64,000 nt of DNA from NCBI GenBank assembly GCA_947561395.2, contig OX387183.1:55907915-55971914 (forward strand), written 5' to 3'. Below are positions 22,602-36,009 of this stretch, piece by piece (the first letter of the stretch is position 1; each line of letters starts with the position of its first letter). The stretch is from Buxus sempervirens (lineage: Eukaryota; Streptophyta; Magnoliopsida; Buxales; Buxaceae). Below the pieces are notes generated by a model that worked only from the letters and a program-made list of their open reading frames with translations, was not told the origin of the DNA and did no database searches. The translations under genes were made by a program, and so were the position numbers.

Positions 22602-25600
22602 GCCACAAGGAACAGAGATAAAAAAATTGTTATCTTTATAAAACATCATTTCAAGCAATATTTTTATCTACGCTTTAACTATCTTTTAAGATGCGTTTGT
22701 TTCCAATTGAACTTCCCCTTTCTAATAATGACCATTGTTTATTGATTAAAGTCATTAGTTACAAGGATTAGTGACAAAATTGCTTTATGCTTCCTCTTGG
22801 TTAATTACCTGCTCGATGTCGTGCCTACTTTATTGCGACAAATCAATTAATTATGATTAAACCAACTTTATCTATATAATTATAAAACTTGGATGCAAAT
22901 GTGGCAAACTCAAGTTCTTTGTTCCTTCTGGTTTAAGCTGGTTCATGACAAATCAATCAGGTTCGCCCCGGTCCAATAACCAAACCGGCGACAAAAGGCA
23001 TATAAAATAATTTTGAGGTCATATTGCAATGGAAATGACCTAACAAGCATTGAGTAATGAGGACTGTTTAAAACAAGAAGTTAATTGCTCTTATTTCTTG
23101 CATTTTGTAAGCTTTTCAATGACATGTCAGGTAAAAATGTGAGGAATTGTTCCCAAATTCCAAATGCTTTGCCAAGAACACCCATAAAGCTCAAAAGCAA
23201 CTGCCCATAAAAGCTTCCACCAAACATTGTTTCCACTTTTATGGTAGATGTCCCAAAATTTAGGTATTCTTATCCTGCTTAAATAAGAAGCATTCATGGG
23301 GTTGTTCCTTTTTCTTTAGGTCACTTGGCTTGTTAAGTATAAAATGGCCATCAAACAACCTTTTAATTTTATACAATGTAAGGTATCATTTTCCTCCTTT
23401 TCTTTTTCACTTTTTTTTTTCTTGGTAATATTTGTTTTAGGTTAACATGAGGAATATACCTCGTAAACAACAACCAGACCCAAAAACTTTAAGCAAACTC
23501 AGGCCCAAGACTCGAAGATTAGACCTTCTACTTTGATACCATGTTGCACTTACAAGCTTAAGCCGACAGATGAATGTGTAACTATGTATATTAAAGGACA
23601 AAACTTATGACAACTCAAAGCTTTTAAAATTTTTTTGTTTGGTTCATTAGAAAATGTAGGCTGATTGCAAAGTACCTTTTAAAAAGATATATAATAATAA
23701 TTTATTAAAAATTTTTCCTAAAAACCAAAAGTAACTAATTGAATAAGAAGATAATTTCTCTTTTAGTGTTAAATAATCAAGCAAAACCAAGGCCCTAGTT
23801 GGATATAATTAGGATTTTCGGAAGTAATGCAGAAAAGACTTTCTTGCAAAATAAAACATTAGAAAGGAAGATTTTATAGGAAAATATGCAGCCTATGAAA
23901 AAGCATATTGTTAGCTCTTTTTTTTTTTTTTGGTTTTTGTGTTTTTTATACACTTGTTACAATTATTACTTGCATGGCACATAGTTAGGCAAGACATCTG
24001 CTACAGTGCTACACTGCATTTGTTTTTGCTATGACCGTGAGATGCTCCACATGACAGCATCTCACGGCTCATATTTTTCATTGTTTTGCATGGGGCCCAC
24101 TTGAAGAAACACAAGCTGTGATATACTTCACATGGCAGCATTTCACGGCCACATCAGTGAAGAATGCAATATAAAACTTCAGAAGATTTCATTCCACATA
24201 TTTTTTATATACAGCTTTAGAGAGAACTCGCAGGTTTACATACAATGGCAACTCGAACAACTCAAAATGCATGTCTCAACTGGAAGTGAGCTGTTAAATA
24301 CTCTCTATTTAATTTGTTAAAGCCCCAAATGACACCCTTGAGAAGGTTGTTAGTTGGCGAGTAAACGAGCAACGGGTACAGGGGTAGGGCTATTCGGGGA
24401 GGGCACAGTGCTTAATGTTGATACATCGACTGGAGTAAAGCTTGTGGGGGCCTCCATCAACCAATGTTCAGGAATCATATACGCATATGAGTGAATACTT
24501 CATATAACATCCGTACTGAGCTGAGTCTGAGTTTACTGACGGCGTCCATTAGTCATAAATTCACTTGTATAAGAGTGAAGGGAACAGGTCGAAGTTAACA
24601 CATTAAAATGGAGTAAGGACGGTTAAAAATAAAATTTGAAGGACAGAAACCAGACAACGGGTAAGTTATTAGGGCCTCTAGGACTTTGCCCCGCAGGTGA
24701 ATAGGAGGAGTAGGACTGTCGAAAGAGTACAAATCTCACCATACCTGCCATAATATGGTACGACGTAACATCAATTCATATGCATCTTGAGAGCATTTCT
24801 TTTGGAGCCAAAATCCAGTGGAGTGGTCCAGTGATAGCCAAAATCCGATGGATCAATGATGCATCTTGGGGTGTGGGCCCCATTATTGAAAAGTGCCATC
24901 CATCTGCAAGTTGAAACCACTGAGTGGTTCCGGATGAAACGGTTTCTTAATTTCTTCAAAATTCTAGCCAATCAAATTAAAACACATTTATATGGATATT
25001 TCGATCATTTTACATCCGTTTATGAAATTACGTAAGTGCCTTCAGCGGCCTTAGCGGTAAGGTGTTCATGAAACCGGTATAATTGAAGATTAATCCAAAA
25101 TTATAATAAATTGGACTGGGAAATGACATGGGTAGGCCGAAAATCAATTTAATTTGGTCTGCGTTACATATAAAATCAATTTAATTTGGCTCCAACCCAA
25201 ATCAGAGCAATCAATTAATTTCGTTTAGTAGTAGTTCTTTGGCCGATTATTCCTTTTGAAGGCTATGGGAAGGACTGACACAGAGCCACCGTGCCATTGA
25301 TTTCTTGATGGCCGACTTTCAAATGCCCATTGACAACACGCTGCAAGCTGGTGGCCACATCGATTGGCGGGCTTCCGACGATCGGACTGAACATGGCAGA
25401 CCAGCCTCGCCGGTCGTGTTGGTCTTTGGGTTCGATCCACGTACAATAGGAGGAACAAGAAAGAGAACAGAAGAGAAATAATGGCTGCAGTGATTGATTT
25501 GACGACGCACTAGATCTAGATAAAAGGAAGGAACCCCATGAATAATAGCATCATCTGCTCCTGCTCTGCTCCGCTCCTCCGTACACTACCCAAAAATCAA

Positions 25601-26100
25601 ACAAACCCCTTCCTACTCTTGGCTCAGATAGGCTCGGATTTCAAGCAGGCCATCCAAGGTAGATCGCAATGGCCGGTCCCATCATTAGCCTTAGCGCCTT
25701 AATTACTCCAGAGTTAAAAAGTTCCAGTGACAAATTAACTCAAGCCACTGATACATAAAATAGAAGATAGAATCCACGCCGATAATATATCTCGGAGCTT
25801 GAGAACTTACAAAAGGATCCGAGAAAGCAAGAGGCACGCTTTCAGAAGCCTCGGATCTCATCTTAAACGCACAAACAAAAACACAAAAAGAACAAGAAAA
25901 ATATTGAAAAGAGTCAAAGGAGTACTGGGTGACCTCGTAAGTTCCGAGTCTAAAAGCCTAACATGGACAGAAAAAGACGATCTGAACATGAATAGAAAGC
26001 CACAACTCACTACAAATACGTGCACTTTTGTGCGCATCCACGTTACCATAACATATATATATATGTATTGTAATGTATGCATATATGTAGAATCTTCATG
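22602..26100. other. Intergenic region downstream of the AP2 gene
   Basis: Contains a TRIM-like primer-site remnant (about 23450-23600), a hairpin repeat (24035-24067) and a dispersed repeat at about 24790-24960 (AAAATCCGATGG ... GTGTGGGCCCC) that recurs at about 60430-60540. A GC-richer block at 25230-25500 has open frames on both strands but no recognised protein. No gene is supported. Confidence 0.45.
24035..24067. repeat. Hairpin CCGTGAGATGCT / AGCATCTCACGG
   Basis: Twelve-base perfect arms with a 9-base loop (CCACATGAC). The downstream sequence (TTTTTCATTGTTTTG, then GGGGCCCACTTGAAG) parallels the copy at 14404. A further imperfect pair occurs at about 24115-24150. Confidence 0.55.
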
Positions 26101-26348
26101 CAGTGCATAGCGGTAAAGAATCTCACTTGCGTGGTTATGTTCGGAAGTATGCAATGTAGATCAAGGATGATTAGCACAACATTTACGCACGAGAGAGCTT
26201 GGTCATAGGGTGTTAAATCATGATCCAGACTATTATGTCTCACAATACCAAAAAGAGGAAGAGCCAAGAAGATGAATTCCATGACCAAGCTGGTTTGTCC
26301 AGGCTTTCTTCTACCCACCTTTTCAGACAGCCATTACAGGTGGTGATA

Positions 26349-29300
26349 TCAGCTTCTGTAGAAAAAATGCTGAGAGGGGTTGCTTGAGGCCATAGCGAAT
26401 GGAGGGTGATGATGACTGTTGGTTGCATTCAGAAGGGGATGCGGCGGAAGACCTGCGGATGAAGCAGTGGTAACTGAAGATGAGAATCCTGATGATGCTG
26501 CAGTAGAGAACAGCGGCACTGAGGTAGCACCACCCTGGCCATGCATTTGCATTGTCCAGTTTGAGAGTCCCATTGAAGGACCTCCTTCGACCCTCTTCTC
26601 TATCGCTCTTTCCTGTCAGCAACAATAAGAATTTTCAAATTCTTTCCTTCCATGAATAATAACAACCATGTTTACATTTATTAACAATGAAATCAGCTAT
26701 TAAGTCTAGCATCCCATTATATAACCCCTGTAATCTTCAAATTTACTCACGTACAAACTTTTAATGGTCTGTTTATCAAACAAAACAAATAAACCATCAT
26801 ATCTATCACTTTTTTTTTGATGCAGCTAAAAATTATAAAAGCGGCCACCTAATTGTTGTCTTTCTAAGCAGAAAGTCAGCAACCATGAACATCGGTCAAA
26901 CTCAACAAACATCATTTTTCTCATGATTAAAACTTCATGACCTAAGTAACTGCAATATCCAAAGAAAAAGAAATGAAATAAAATTTTTCTAAACATTCAA
27001 TAGTTGAAGTTGAATCTAGTTAGGATGCTGAGGTTGATGGGTAAAGACATCAATTCAGGAATCACATAGCAAGTTGAGAAATGCTTTTACTTAAGATTGA
27101 ACTGGAATAGATTAAAATCAAGATAAACTGTGAGTTGGAAGGGAATTAACCTCAACTATAATCTCAAATATAAAAATAAATAGTGTATAAATTTACTTTT
27201 CTGATATATTAATGTAGAGAGTCCAACCATCAACATCCAGCAACATATGTCATACGTTACAATTCTAAATCTTCATGAGCTAGAATCAAAAAAGTGCAGA
27301 GTGGCGGCTCAATTTATTTTCAAAACAAAATTAAATTCAGAACAAAGGATAGGAAAATTACCTCAAAGTTGGGAAAGAAACCGGGATATACACCAGTCCA
27401 CATGGGAGGATGCTCGGGTCTCATTGCCAGGCTATTGGGGCATTGACCGCCCACTGTTACTGAAGGTGAGTTATCCATCTGTATGAGCACAACAGAAAAA
27501 ACAGACAATTAATTTTTTTTATGATTCCAACTTTAGTTGGAAGAACCTGTTTGTTTCAATAATCAACAAACATAAGAAGACTAATAGATCTTGCTACGTG
27601 TTTTCAGGTGTTAGTTGATTTGCTAGAAAAGCTTTAGTTCGAATATTACTCTTGTTCTCCTTTCAATAGACATATCATAAGGACCGCAATGGATATGAAA
27701 TCCCCCGACATTGTCACCCCCTTTTGGACCATCAACCAAAGAAGGGGGAGAGATCCCCAAGTTGAGATCAAGATTGTAATCGCTGCCTGCATCAAAAGCA
27801 TTAGGGAAGTCACTGCATAATATTTCTAATGTAATTCTTATGGCGTCTTGCAGATGAAAATTCAATCAGATCACTGGAAGTAATCAGATTATTGGAGTAA
27901 CCAAATAGGAAAATACAATTAAAGTAACACCTTCAATACCAGTCTCAGAGGTCATCTCCCCGTCATATGTGCTTGGCTCAAAATTGGTGACTGCTTCCCT
28001 TCCATTACATTTGATAGCAGCTTTATCATAAGCCCTGATTTCCAGAAAATCAAAATGGAGATATGTGTTGAATGGAACACTATTCAGGTTGATAATTCAC
28101 GGTAATAAATTCAGTAGCAGGGAGAGTGAAATTCATGATCATTAGGAATTTAGGACCTTGCAGCTTCTTCTTCGCTGTCGAATAGCCCAAGATATATATA
28201 CCTGCAAGCAACCATTGTTCCCCCAATAATTATCAAAGCAGAGATCCCAAGCATTTTTATTTTATACAAAAAAAAGACACGAATGGGGAAAACACACACA
28301 AAAGAAAAGACCAACATGGTTGAATGAGATTACAAAGATTCAACCCCTCTATTATCTCATCATACAACAAACCCAGACACACAGATTGTCTATGAGCTCC
28401 AGCTCTAGCTATTTTCACATAAAACCCGTTGGTTGTTCTGGGAACATGGTTGAATGAGGTGTTCAAACCATACGCCAGAAATCTAGCCAAGCAGATAATA
28501 AATTTAAGCATTTGATGGTTAATCAGGTCAAACAAGTAATTTTGCTCTATAAATCTTAAGAGAAAACAAAATGATGAAATAACAATTTTTAGTTTTTAGC
28601 GTTCCTCACTTCTTTCCAAGGAATTGCCCCATTCGAGCTTCCCATCGCCCACATTTATGCAGCGTTACCCCTCTGTATTTCGAGCTCCCTCTTGAAAATC
28701 CAGTGCTCTGACGACGGAGTATATGCACAAATTCTTCCTTGGTAAGGTTCCTCATCTGCAGAACAATAAAAATGAGATAAATAACACAACTAAGATTTCA
28801 CGTATAGCTTAATCCGATTGATCAGCAACATTCCAAAACCTAACCATCCCACCTGTTTCAGATCCTCTTCATAATCGCTGAGGTTAAAGTTGATGTCAGC
28901 ATCAATTCCCCGGAACTTGATGGCGGCTCGATCATAAGCTCTGGAATCAGAAAACCAAAAAGAGTCAATGCTAGACAGGAAAAAGCGAAAAAAAAAAAAA
29001 AAGGAAACGAAACAGAGATCTTAATTCAAACGATGGTCACCTGGCCGCAGCATGAGCAGTATCAAATCCACCTAAAGGCCCAAGACAACAAAATCACAAA
29101 AAGAATACAGAAAACCATAAACCATGAACAAAATCATCCTTCGCTAATGGAATTCAATTAAAAACAGAGCATAAAAACTTACCCAAATACACTTGTTTCC
29201 CACAGTCCCTGCCATTAAAATCATACAAACAAATAAATCCATCAAAGGTCAAATTCATCTGAACGATTAGGTAATAAACGCATCTGCAGCTTAAGACTAC

Positions 29301-29915
29301 CAACCAGATATGCGATTCCCATCTTCCAGTCCTCCGATAGAACGTAACTCCTCTATACTGCGAGCTTCTGGACCTCGGCCCTCGCCTGCTCTTCTTCACT
29401 TGCTGCGGCTGCGGCTGCGGCTGCGGCTGCAAAACCCTCAGCTCCGGCGGGCTTCTGGAATCCACTCGATAGAAAGAAAGATCCACCCAATGCGGCCGTG
29501 ACGAAGAAGCCGAAGACGGCTCGGGACGGAGGCCAGAGTCAAAAGTCCCTACGCCACTTAGCGGGAAGAGCTCTCTGGTAACGAAACCAGACCGCGTCTT
29601 AGGAATATTCCCGTTCTCCTTCTCGTCCTCAGCGTCTTCGACCTCAACAGCGTCGGTGTTTCTCACTCTATCTCCACCCTTCTTCAAGATACCGAAGTTG
29701 AAGGCGATGGCATCAACACCACGCTTGTTCTGAGTTGAGCATGAGTCCTCATCTCCACCATTACTCAGAGCATCGGCATTGACGACGGATGAATTCGAAG
29801 TGCCAGAATCGTCCATTTGTCCTCCGGAACCTCCCAGAATCTTGTTCATTATCGTTTCGGTTTCATCACGAGTTGGATCAGCACCAGAAAAAACATTCAG
29901 ATTAAGATCCAACAT
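26349..29915 (-). CDS. AP2/TOE (RAP2.7)-class transcription factor, miR172 target
   Basis: Ten coding exons on the minus strand: 29915-29305, 29208-29183, 29071-29041, 28940-28853, 28755-28610, 28201-28157, 28034-27931, 27786-27650, 27478-27362, 26612-26349; all are GT-AG and in frame (522 aa). It starts [11 protein letters not shown], an EAR-type repression motif. A basic stretch [12 protein letters not shown] (about 174-185) precedes AP2 domain 1 (about 186-246: [40 protein letters not shown]). The linker has [20 protein letters not shown], and AP2 domain 2 (about 278-338) has [20 protein letters not shown] and [20 protein letters not shown] second LDLNLG motif is at 356-361. This layout fits the euAP2/TOE group, nuclear repressors of flowering time and floral identity. 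Exons 2 and 3 are microexons of 26 and 31 nt. The miR172 site in exon 10 predicts post-transcriptional control. AP2 versus TOE cannot be settled without a tree. Confidence 0.92.
26483..26503 (-). promoter_or_regulatory. miR172 target site
   Basis: On the minus strand these 21 bases begin CTGCAGCATCATCAGG and end ATTCT, the canonical miR172-complementary site of AP2/TOE genes. It lies in coding exon 10, overlapping codons for TAASSGF at about residues 472-478, in the usual C-terminal position. Confidence 0.93.
29402..29432. repeat. In-frame hexanucleotide repeat (GGCTGC)n in AP2 exon 1
   Basis: Repeated GGCTGC on the plus strand encodes alternating Gln-Pro ([10 protein letters not shown]) in the AP2-class protein just before its basic stretch. 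It is a likely length polymorphism between alleles. Confidence 0.7.
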
Positions 29916-30530
29916 AACTTACTCCCTTCAAATTCCTAGCTCTTTCTGATTTGCTTCCTCGATTGATCAAGAACCGGAACAGCCCACAAAGTTGTTCCTC
30001 ACTCTCTTAATGTAAAAAGGAAAAGCACCTCAGATGAAGCAGGAAAGTTCCTAACGCATTCTTAATTATCAATTGGACCCGAAATTTCAAGAGCACAAAC
30101 GCCAAAACACGATCAAACAAGAACGATCGGAATCAAAAACTTGCCATGAAATCAAACGAGTAAAAAAAAACAGACGATCGAGATATCGAATTCAAAGACG
30201 AGTTCTATCCTCAACTGCAGGCAAGAACGCCGGCGACAAGAAGATATCTGAAACGAAGCTCTTCGGCTTTTGTTACACAAGGAGCACTGAATCTGCCGAG
30301 TAGCATTCTTGTTTCAGTTGCGAGAGAGAGAGAGAGAGAGCGCTCTCTCGCTGCCGTGAAATCAGTGCCGTCTGTCTGCTTCCATGGACGAAGATCAGAA
30401 GCTCAGACAAATGTCAAGAGAGAGGAGATAACGTCGTCCGGGTTTGCGTTTGATATAGAGAGAGAGAGAGAGAGAGCGAGAGAGGCAAAGAACACTCTCT
30501 CTCTCTCTCAGAGCCCCAATAACCAGATGG
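29916..30530 (-). promoter_or_regulatory. AP2 gene 5'UTR/promoter with GA/CT tracts
   Basis: GA runs occur at 30322-30340 and about 30457-30485, with a CT run at about 30496-30510. Such tracts are common in plant core promoters and 5'UTRs, and GAGA-binding BPC factors bind them; use of these particular tracts is inference. GAGAGAGCGCTCTCTC at about 30333-30348 is palindromic. No TATA box stands out. Confidence 0.5.
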
Positions 30531-33500
30531 GACGTGTGAGGCACTTTTATCTATTCCCAATTTTGCCCCAATTTAAAAAAAAAAAAAGGGGAAAAAAAAC
30601 GTACTGTCTCTCTTTCTCGGATTCACCGGCTTTCCTGGTTGCTTCTATAATTTTGTCCGAAAGAAAAAAGGAAAATCAAGGATATTTCAATTAGACAAGA
30701 AAGATCCGTCGTCCATCCTAACCAACACAATCACAACCGTCCACTTCATCTACATGACCCATTGGATTGTCTGTTTCAATTTTTTGCCACGTGGCTAATA
30801 GCCCTACGTGGATGCCGATGTCTGAGCGCCTTATCTTTCGCCGGTGCTAAGCGTTGTCAATATGCCAAAATGTGGTTTCTTAAGGACCCTCCTGTCTCTA
30901 TCACTTCTTAATCTGACGATTGGGGTTAATCCTATGTTTTTTAACCTCGGCCAATGAAAAATCCCTAAATTACTCGAATTTTTTAATCCAATTATAAATA
31001 AAATATTATATAGTGTTAATATCTTGGTTTCGAGAGGGCAAGAGCCGTACACGTAGTTGGCTGCCCGAGGGCTGCCAACTGTCAAGCACCTGACTGACCG
31101 TACCTGCCCGTCCAATTAATAGTTCCAGCGTGCACTTAAGATTTTTTCTAATTTATAATTATTTAATCTTTTTGGGGAGAATAAGAAGGAGATGAAGAAA
31201 GGCGCGATGCGGAAGGCGACGAACAGATATGTCCTTTTTCTGGCCGAAAATGCCCGACGTGTCCTCGGCAGTTGCCAAAATGAATAACATGTGCTTTCCC
31301 GTCTAGGAGGTGGTTTACGTTTCCTTTCCAAAGTCCGCTAGCTCCCTTGGATTACCAAAAATACCCCGGCTCTCTTCATTAATTCGCCCTAATGCCACTG
31401 TGGCAGACGAAAAAAGGAAAGAATGAAAGCCGTGGCTGCGGCTTGTAAACAATAAGGACGGTCAACAAACGCTGCGTGGGAGCGCTAAAAAAGGGGGGGT
31501 GGGATCCACCGTTCACTAGGTCTACCTCGGAGATTTGACTTGATTGGCTGATTTCATCAAGTTGCGTCGCTTTCCGTTTGTTAGGAGAAATAATGGCAGA
31601 AGCTGGAAAGAAGATGTGAGATGGGTGTTTATTGGCCGTTCGATCTGGACAGATTTTTAGATTGAATGATTTGCTTGGTGGGACTAACGACAAAGGTGGG
31701 GCCATCTTTACACATATTAATGAGTCAGCTTTGTTGGTTTAATGAGCTCTCATTGCTTGAGAAGAACAGGCTTTTGGGGTGATTTATTGTAAAGTTATTC
31801 TTGTGAATCGTGCAACGTGAAAAGTAACGTGAATAGTTAAAAAAAAAGGTAAAGAAAACAAAAACACACAGATGTAAGGAATGCATTTCCTTTTTTGCAT
31901 TTCATGGTATCATCCATGAAAAAAAAATTTGGTATCATCCATGAAACACATGTATGAGATTATGTTATGGGGTGTGGGCCCTACCGACATGGGCATGCTG
32001 TCTGTGCGTTTCATGGATGCAGGAAAAGAAACCATCTCTGATTTAAGTGGTTCGACAAAATGCTTACGTCCACTGTGTACAGTAAAAATTTTACTAAACT
32101 TTCAATTAGGGTTATAACATGGTATATATAACAACCCTATATCCAGTATTTTTGAAATCTAAAACATATCCCTATACCGCGGGTTGCTCAGGTCCTTCTC
32201 CCCTTGGACCCAGAATATTAACCGCTGTTACCAATGATTACTCTCTTTATCACTTGTGTGCTTGTGGGATAAACCATCTTCAACTTCAACTAATACCTAA
32301 CTTAGGTGAACCTCCATTCTCAAACCATTTCTTTATTTTAACCAGCTACAAGCATGTGATTTGCACCATCATTTTGGAAGCTAGAGAATTAATGAAAGAT
32401 TGCACAAGCTTGATAATATCTTATGCTTCTCTCACATGTTGAAATGAATAATTTTCAGCTCAACAATTCTTTGTCTATTTTGATGTTTCCATAGCTAGCC
32501 TGTGTGTGGATGTATTATTTGCAGGTTGATACATCCAAGATTACAATATATCTTTGGTGGTGGCCACCTCTGATTACACTTTCAAAGTTTCAAAACAGTG
32601 GATCCTTTCTTCAACAGTCTTCAATTTGTTTTTTTTCTTCCATTATTTTCTTTTACGAATTTTATAATGAAATAAGATACAAAATCTTCAATGAATTAGT
32701 TTATCTGTAATAGATAACTGGTAGGAATTGATGTGTCAAGGCTCAAAATAAGGATTCTTGGACCTTTTTAATTTTGAAATTGGAAAGTCCCTAAGAAGTT
32801 TGGGATCACTTGCACCCAAATCATGCATTTGTTTCTTCAACATACAAGTGATGTAAATGGTACTGCATTCTCTTGACAAAAGTCATTATACTAAAGAGAG
32901 AATTGATTTTTTTTCTTTTAAACAATGTATCAATCATAGGACCCATTACCAAAACTTTGGCGTAGATGAGAAGTAAACTATATCAGATCCACTACTAAAT
33001 GATGCCAAACTTTCTAAAAATAAATACAAAAATAATTAATAACCTGAAGTTATCAAGTCGACAATATTTAATTCTCAAGTTTTTTTATTAAATGGCTACC
33101 ATTTAAATAATTGATATATTTTAATAAACCTGATAATTGACTTAGTTGGATCTCTTTTAGATGACAAGTTTGGATGAATTAAAACAAACATTGTAATACC
33201 ATGGCAATGGTCAAGTTAAATGGATAACTCGCCTTGCCTCGCCCCGATGGTTAAGGGCGAGTTAGGTTTAGTTCAACCTGTCTCGAACTCGACCGTAATT
33301 TATTAAAATATTATTTTTTATATGTAATATATAAAAATAGATATTTTATGTATAAATATTATCAATTTATATATTCCAGTTTAGAAAATAATTTTTTTTT
33401 TAAAGGGAATAATAATGTTGGGTAAGTCATTTTGTCAAAGCTAGATGGTGATTTTAGAAATAGAAAAACAGCCGACAGGGCAATAAAGAAACCTGCAAGA

Positions 33501-34140
33501 AAGAGAAGGAAACCTTAATGGAGACAGGTATGGTCAGAAATAACCACACAATCACAATCCCCGCAACCAATCAATCCAAATGGAAATCAAATGTTTAGAT
33601 CCCAACCGTCCATACACAGTCTATCAGATAGCCAAAAAGGAACACGGGAATGTTCACGCTTCACACCGCAGACAGAACCTTTCCTTTTCGGGCAACTACT
33701 CCCACATTAAATAACTTTACCAAAGTTAGGCTTTCCCATTATGGTAAGCTGAACCAACCACCCCCATACACATCCGATTACGACGGATGTGCATCGTCAA
33801 CAGCATGCGTTGTAGACAGCCCCTCACACTTGGTGTGTGGGGGCCCCCAAGTGAACGGTGGGTCCCTCAAATAAATGGGTAGGCCCCCCTACTGAATGTG
33901 AGGGGGTGTATATAGTATTTGCTGAAGGGGATGTGAATCTACGACCCCATTTTGTCACCGGCTCTTAATTGATCCACTGGTTGCCTTTCCCCCACTCCCC
34001 ATTCACCCAAAACCTAACTCACTGGTCCCACCAACAACCTATCCTACCCTATCACGTATACCTCATGTGTTGAGGATGATACTAGCTTCTTTGTTTTTGT
34101 CTCTTTCGAACTATTTTTTATTCTTTGATAAGTGGACTTG
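30531..34140. other. Intergenic, no gene recognised
   Basis: Both strands lack recognisable proteins. A 17-base segment GGTATCATCCATGAAA occurs twice around 31903-31945. A short block near 31965-32010 (GGGGTGTGGGCCCTAC) resembles the dispersed repeat at 24850 and 60480. The rest is AT-rich. Confidence 0.4.
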
Positions 34141-34154
34141 AAATTTGTCAAGCC

Positions 34155-34375
34155 AAAAGATCTGCTGGTCCAACGGTGAAGGGTATGTGTGCACGTTTAT
34201 GAATGAAGTTCCCTCTCTGGGAAGGCACTTGCTTTCAAAATCAAGACCTGGTGGTTGAAATGATCATTCGAGGCCACCAAGGCCAAAGGAAACGTAGGTG
34301 TTTATGTAGTTGACATGTACACATCCTTCACTGTTGGACGAATTATATGGTCTCTCGTAAGTGGGGTGTAGATTT
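34155..34375. mobile_element. Foldback MITE, GCTGGTCCAACGGT family (copy 1)
   Basis: The left arm GATCTGCTGGTCCAACGGTG and the right arm, read in reverse as a diverged CCAACAGTGAAGGATGTGTA, face each other. The same arms occur in shorter copies at 37714-37823 and 48199-48324. No transposase. Confidence 0.5.
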
Positions 34376-34876
34376 TATTGCAACAAAAACTATAATGAGG
34401 TTGAGGTGAGTATGTCGTAAAAATGAATAAATAAATAGCAACATAATTGATTTTTCATAATAGTAAGAGTAGAAGTCGAACAAAAAGAATAACATTTTTA
34501 TCAAGTACTCTGTTCGTTTTTCTTTATAGTCTCTTGATCTTGACCTCTTCGAACATGGTAACTATTTTGTTAGCTTTGGGTTGAGATAAACTACACTTTA
34601 TTGTTGCATTGGTTTATGCTGTTGGAGTGAAATATTGATACGTGAATCATATAACAATTAATGTTTTTTTATTTATTATAAATGTTTTAGGTGAGGACCA
34701 CTAAAAAATTTAACAGTACCCTACAAAGCGACGAAAGATACTAGGTTTTTATTCCTGGACACAAATAAATGCCAAGGCAAACGCTTCCTTAGAGTCAAAC
34801 ACAAGTACTTGCCCAAGTTGAAGCTAAAATCTTAAGTTGTCTACATCAAAGGGACCAACATTTTGAACTTTAACAA

Positions 34877-35110
34877 TCTATATACTATATATAACGAGAA
34901 ACACCTCCTCGGGGGATCATGGCAATAAAAATACAGGACTTTCCAAAACAGCCCTTTCTGAAGATTCATTAATAAAAAGGTAAAATTGTCAAAATTATCT
35001 CAATCTTTTAAAACTTAATAATCAGTTGTAAAACGGTTCCTCTCCAACTTCTTTCTTGTGTATCACTGGACATTCGCCATTCCAACTTCATTCCATCTCC
35101 TGCGAACTTC
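34877..35110 (+). mobile_element. Short Helitron-like element, 5' end only clear
   Basis: It begins A|TCTATATACTATATATAACG and shares the internal sequence AAACAGCCCTTTCTGAAGAT and TAAAATTGTCAAAATTATCTC with the element at 38610-38843. The 3' end is not clear, so the right limit is approximate. Confidence 0.45.
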
Positions 35111-35754
35111 AAAAGCCCAAAATGTTCGCGTGGTCCACAACGTGAGAAGCAATTCGTGCGTAAAGGGTAAGCACACTGTCTCTCACTCGCTAGATCAACG
35201 GTGGTGACGTCACCGATCTGATCGGACGTTCATCGTTGCTCGGCTGGATTTTGTTGTTTCTAGAATCCTCTAGAATATAATAATAATATAAATTAATAAT
35301 GGGGTTTGAGTAAAGAGGTTGTTTTCTTTTCTGGTTTTTCGTTTATTTTATTTTGATTTTTGTGTAGAGGACATTCGAAAACGTCGACTAGTACTATAAT
35401 GGGATCTTGACCGAATATATGCTCCATATTTTATTTTACCATAAACAGATGGAACAAATAAAGAAACGAGAGTGGATCATTGCTTTAATTTATTTTTATG
35501 TTCATGATCCTTAGCTGTATAAACAACATGAAACCTAGGAGAACACACGATCTCAGATTTAGAAATTTCAAATTTTTATTTAAAATGAGGTGATGCTAAG
35601 GTTTTATATGAGGGGGTGCGGTTGCCAAGATATACATGTGACAAAAAATATAATATATGTATTCTTGGGACTTCAAATGATCTGATTCAAACAATTGTTG
35701 AGGTCCAATATCATACATACATATATATATTTAGGGTTATCTAGAGTGAACATG

Positions 35755-35994
35755 GTTATTTGCAGTGGCGGTGTTAGTGAGGGCAATTGCACCCCCCCCC
35801 CCCCCCCCCCCCCCTTCTCTCTCTCTCTCTCATCGAACTTTTATTTTTTAATTAAAAATATATTTTTTCTATATATTTTAATTGAAATTTATATTTTGCC
35901 TGCTCTGAAATTTTAAGTTTGCCCCTCCTAACTCATTGAAATTTCTATTTTGCCCTCAAAGATTTGGAGTCCTGGTTCCGCCACTGGTTAATTG
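35755..35994. mobile_element. hAT-type MITE, CAGTGGCGG termini, 8-bp duplication
   Basis: The element 35763-35986 starts CAGTGGCGG and ends CCGCCACTG, as in hAT elements of the CAGTGGCGG type. The flanks GTTATTTG and GTTAATTG are an 8-bp target duplication with one mismatch. It contains a run of about 24 C at 35791-35814. Confidence 0.8.
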
Positions 35995-36009
35995 TTATTA
36001 AAAAATACG

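Noticed and set aside
25225-25510. GC-richer block with open frames on both strands
   Set aside because: Neither strand gives a recognisable domain and the frames end within 100 residues.
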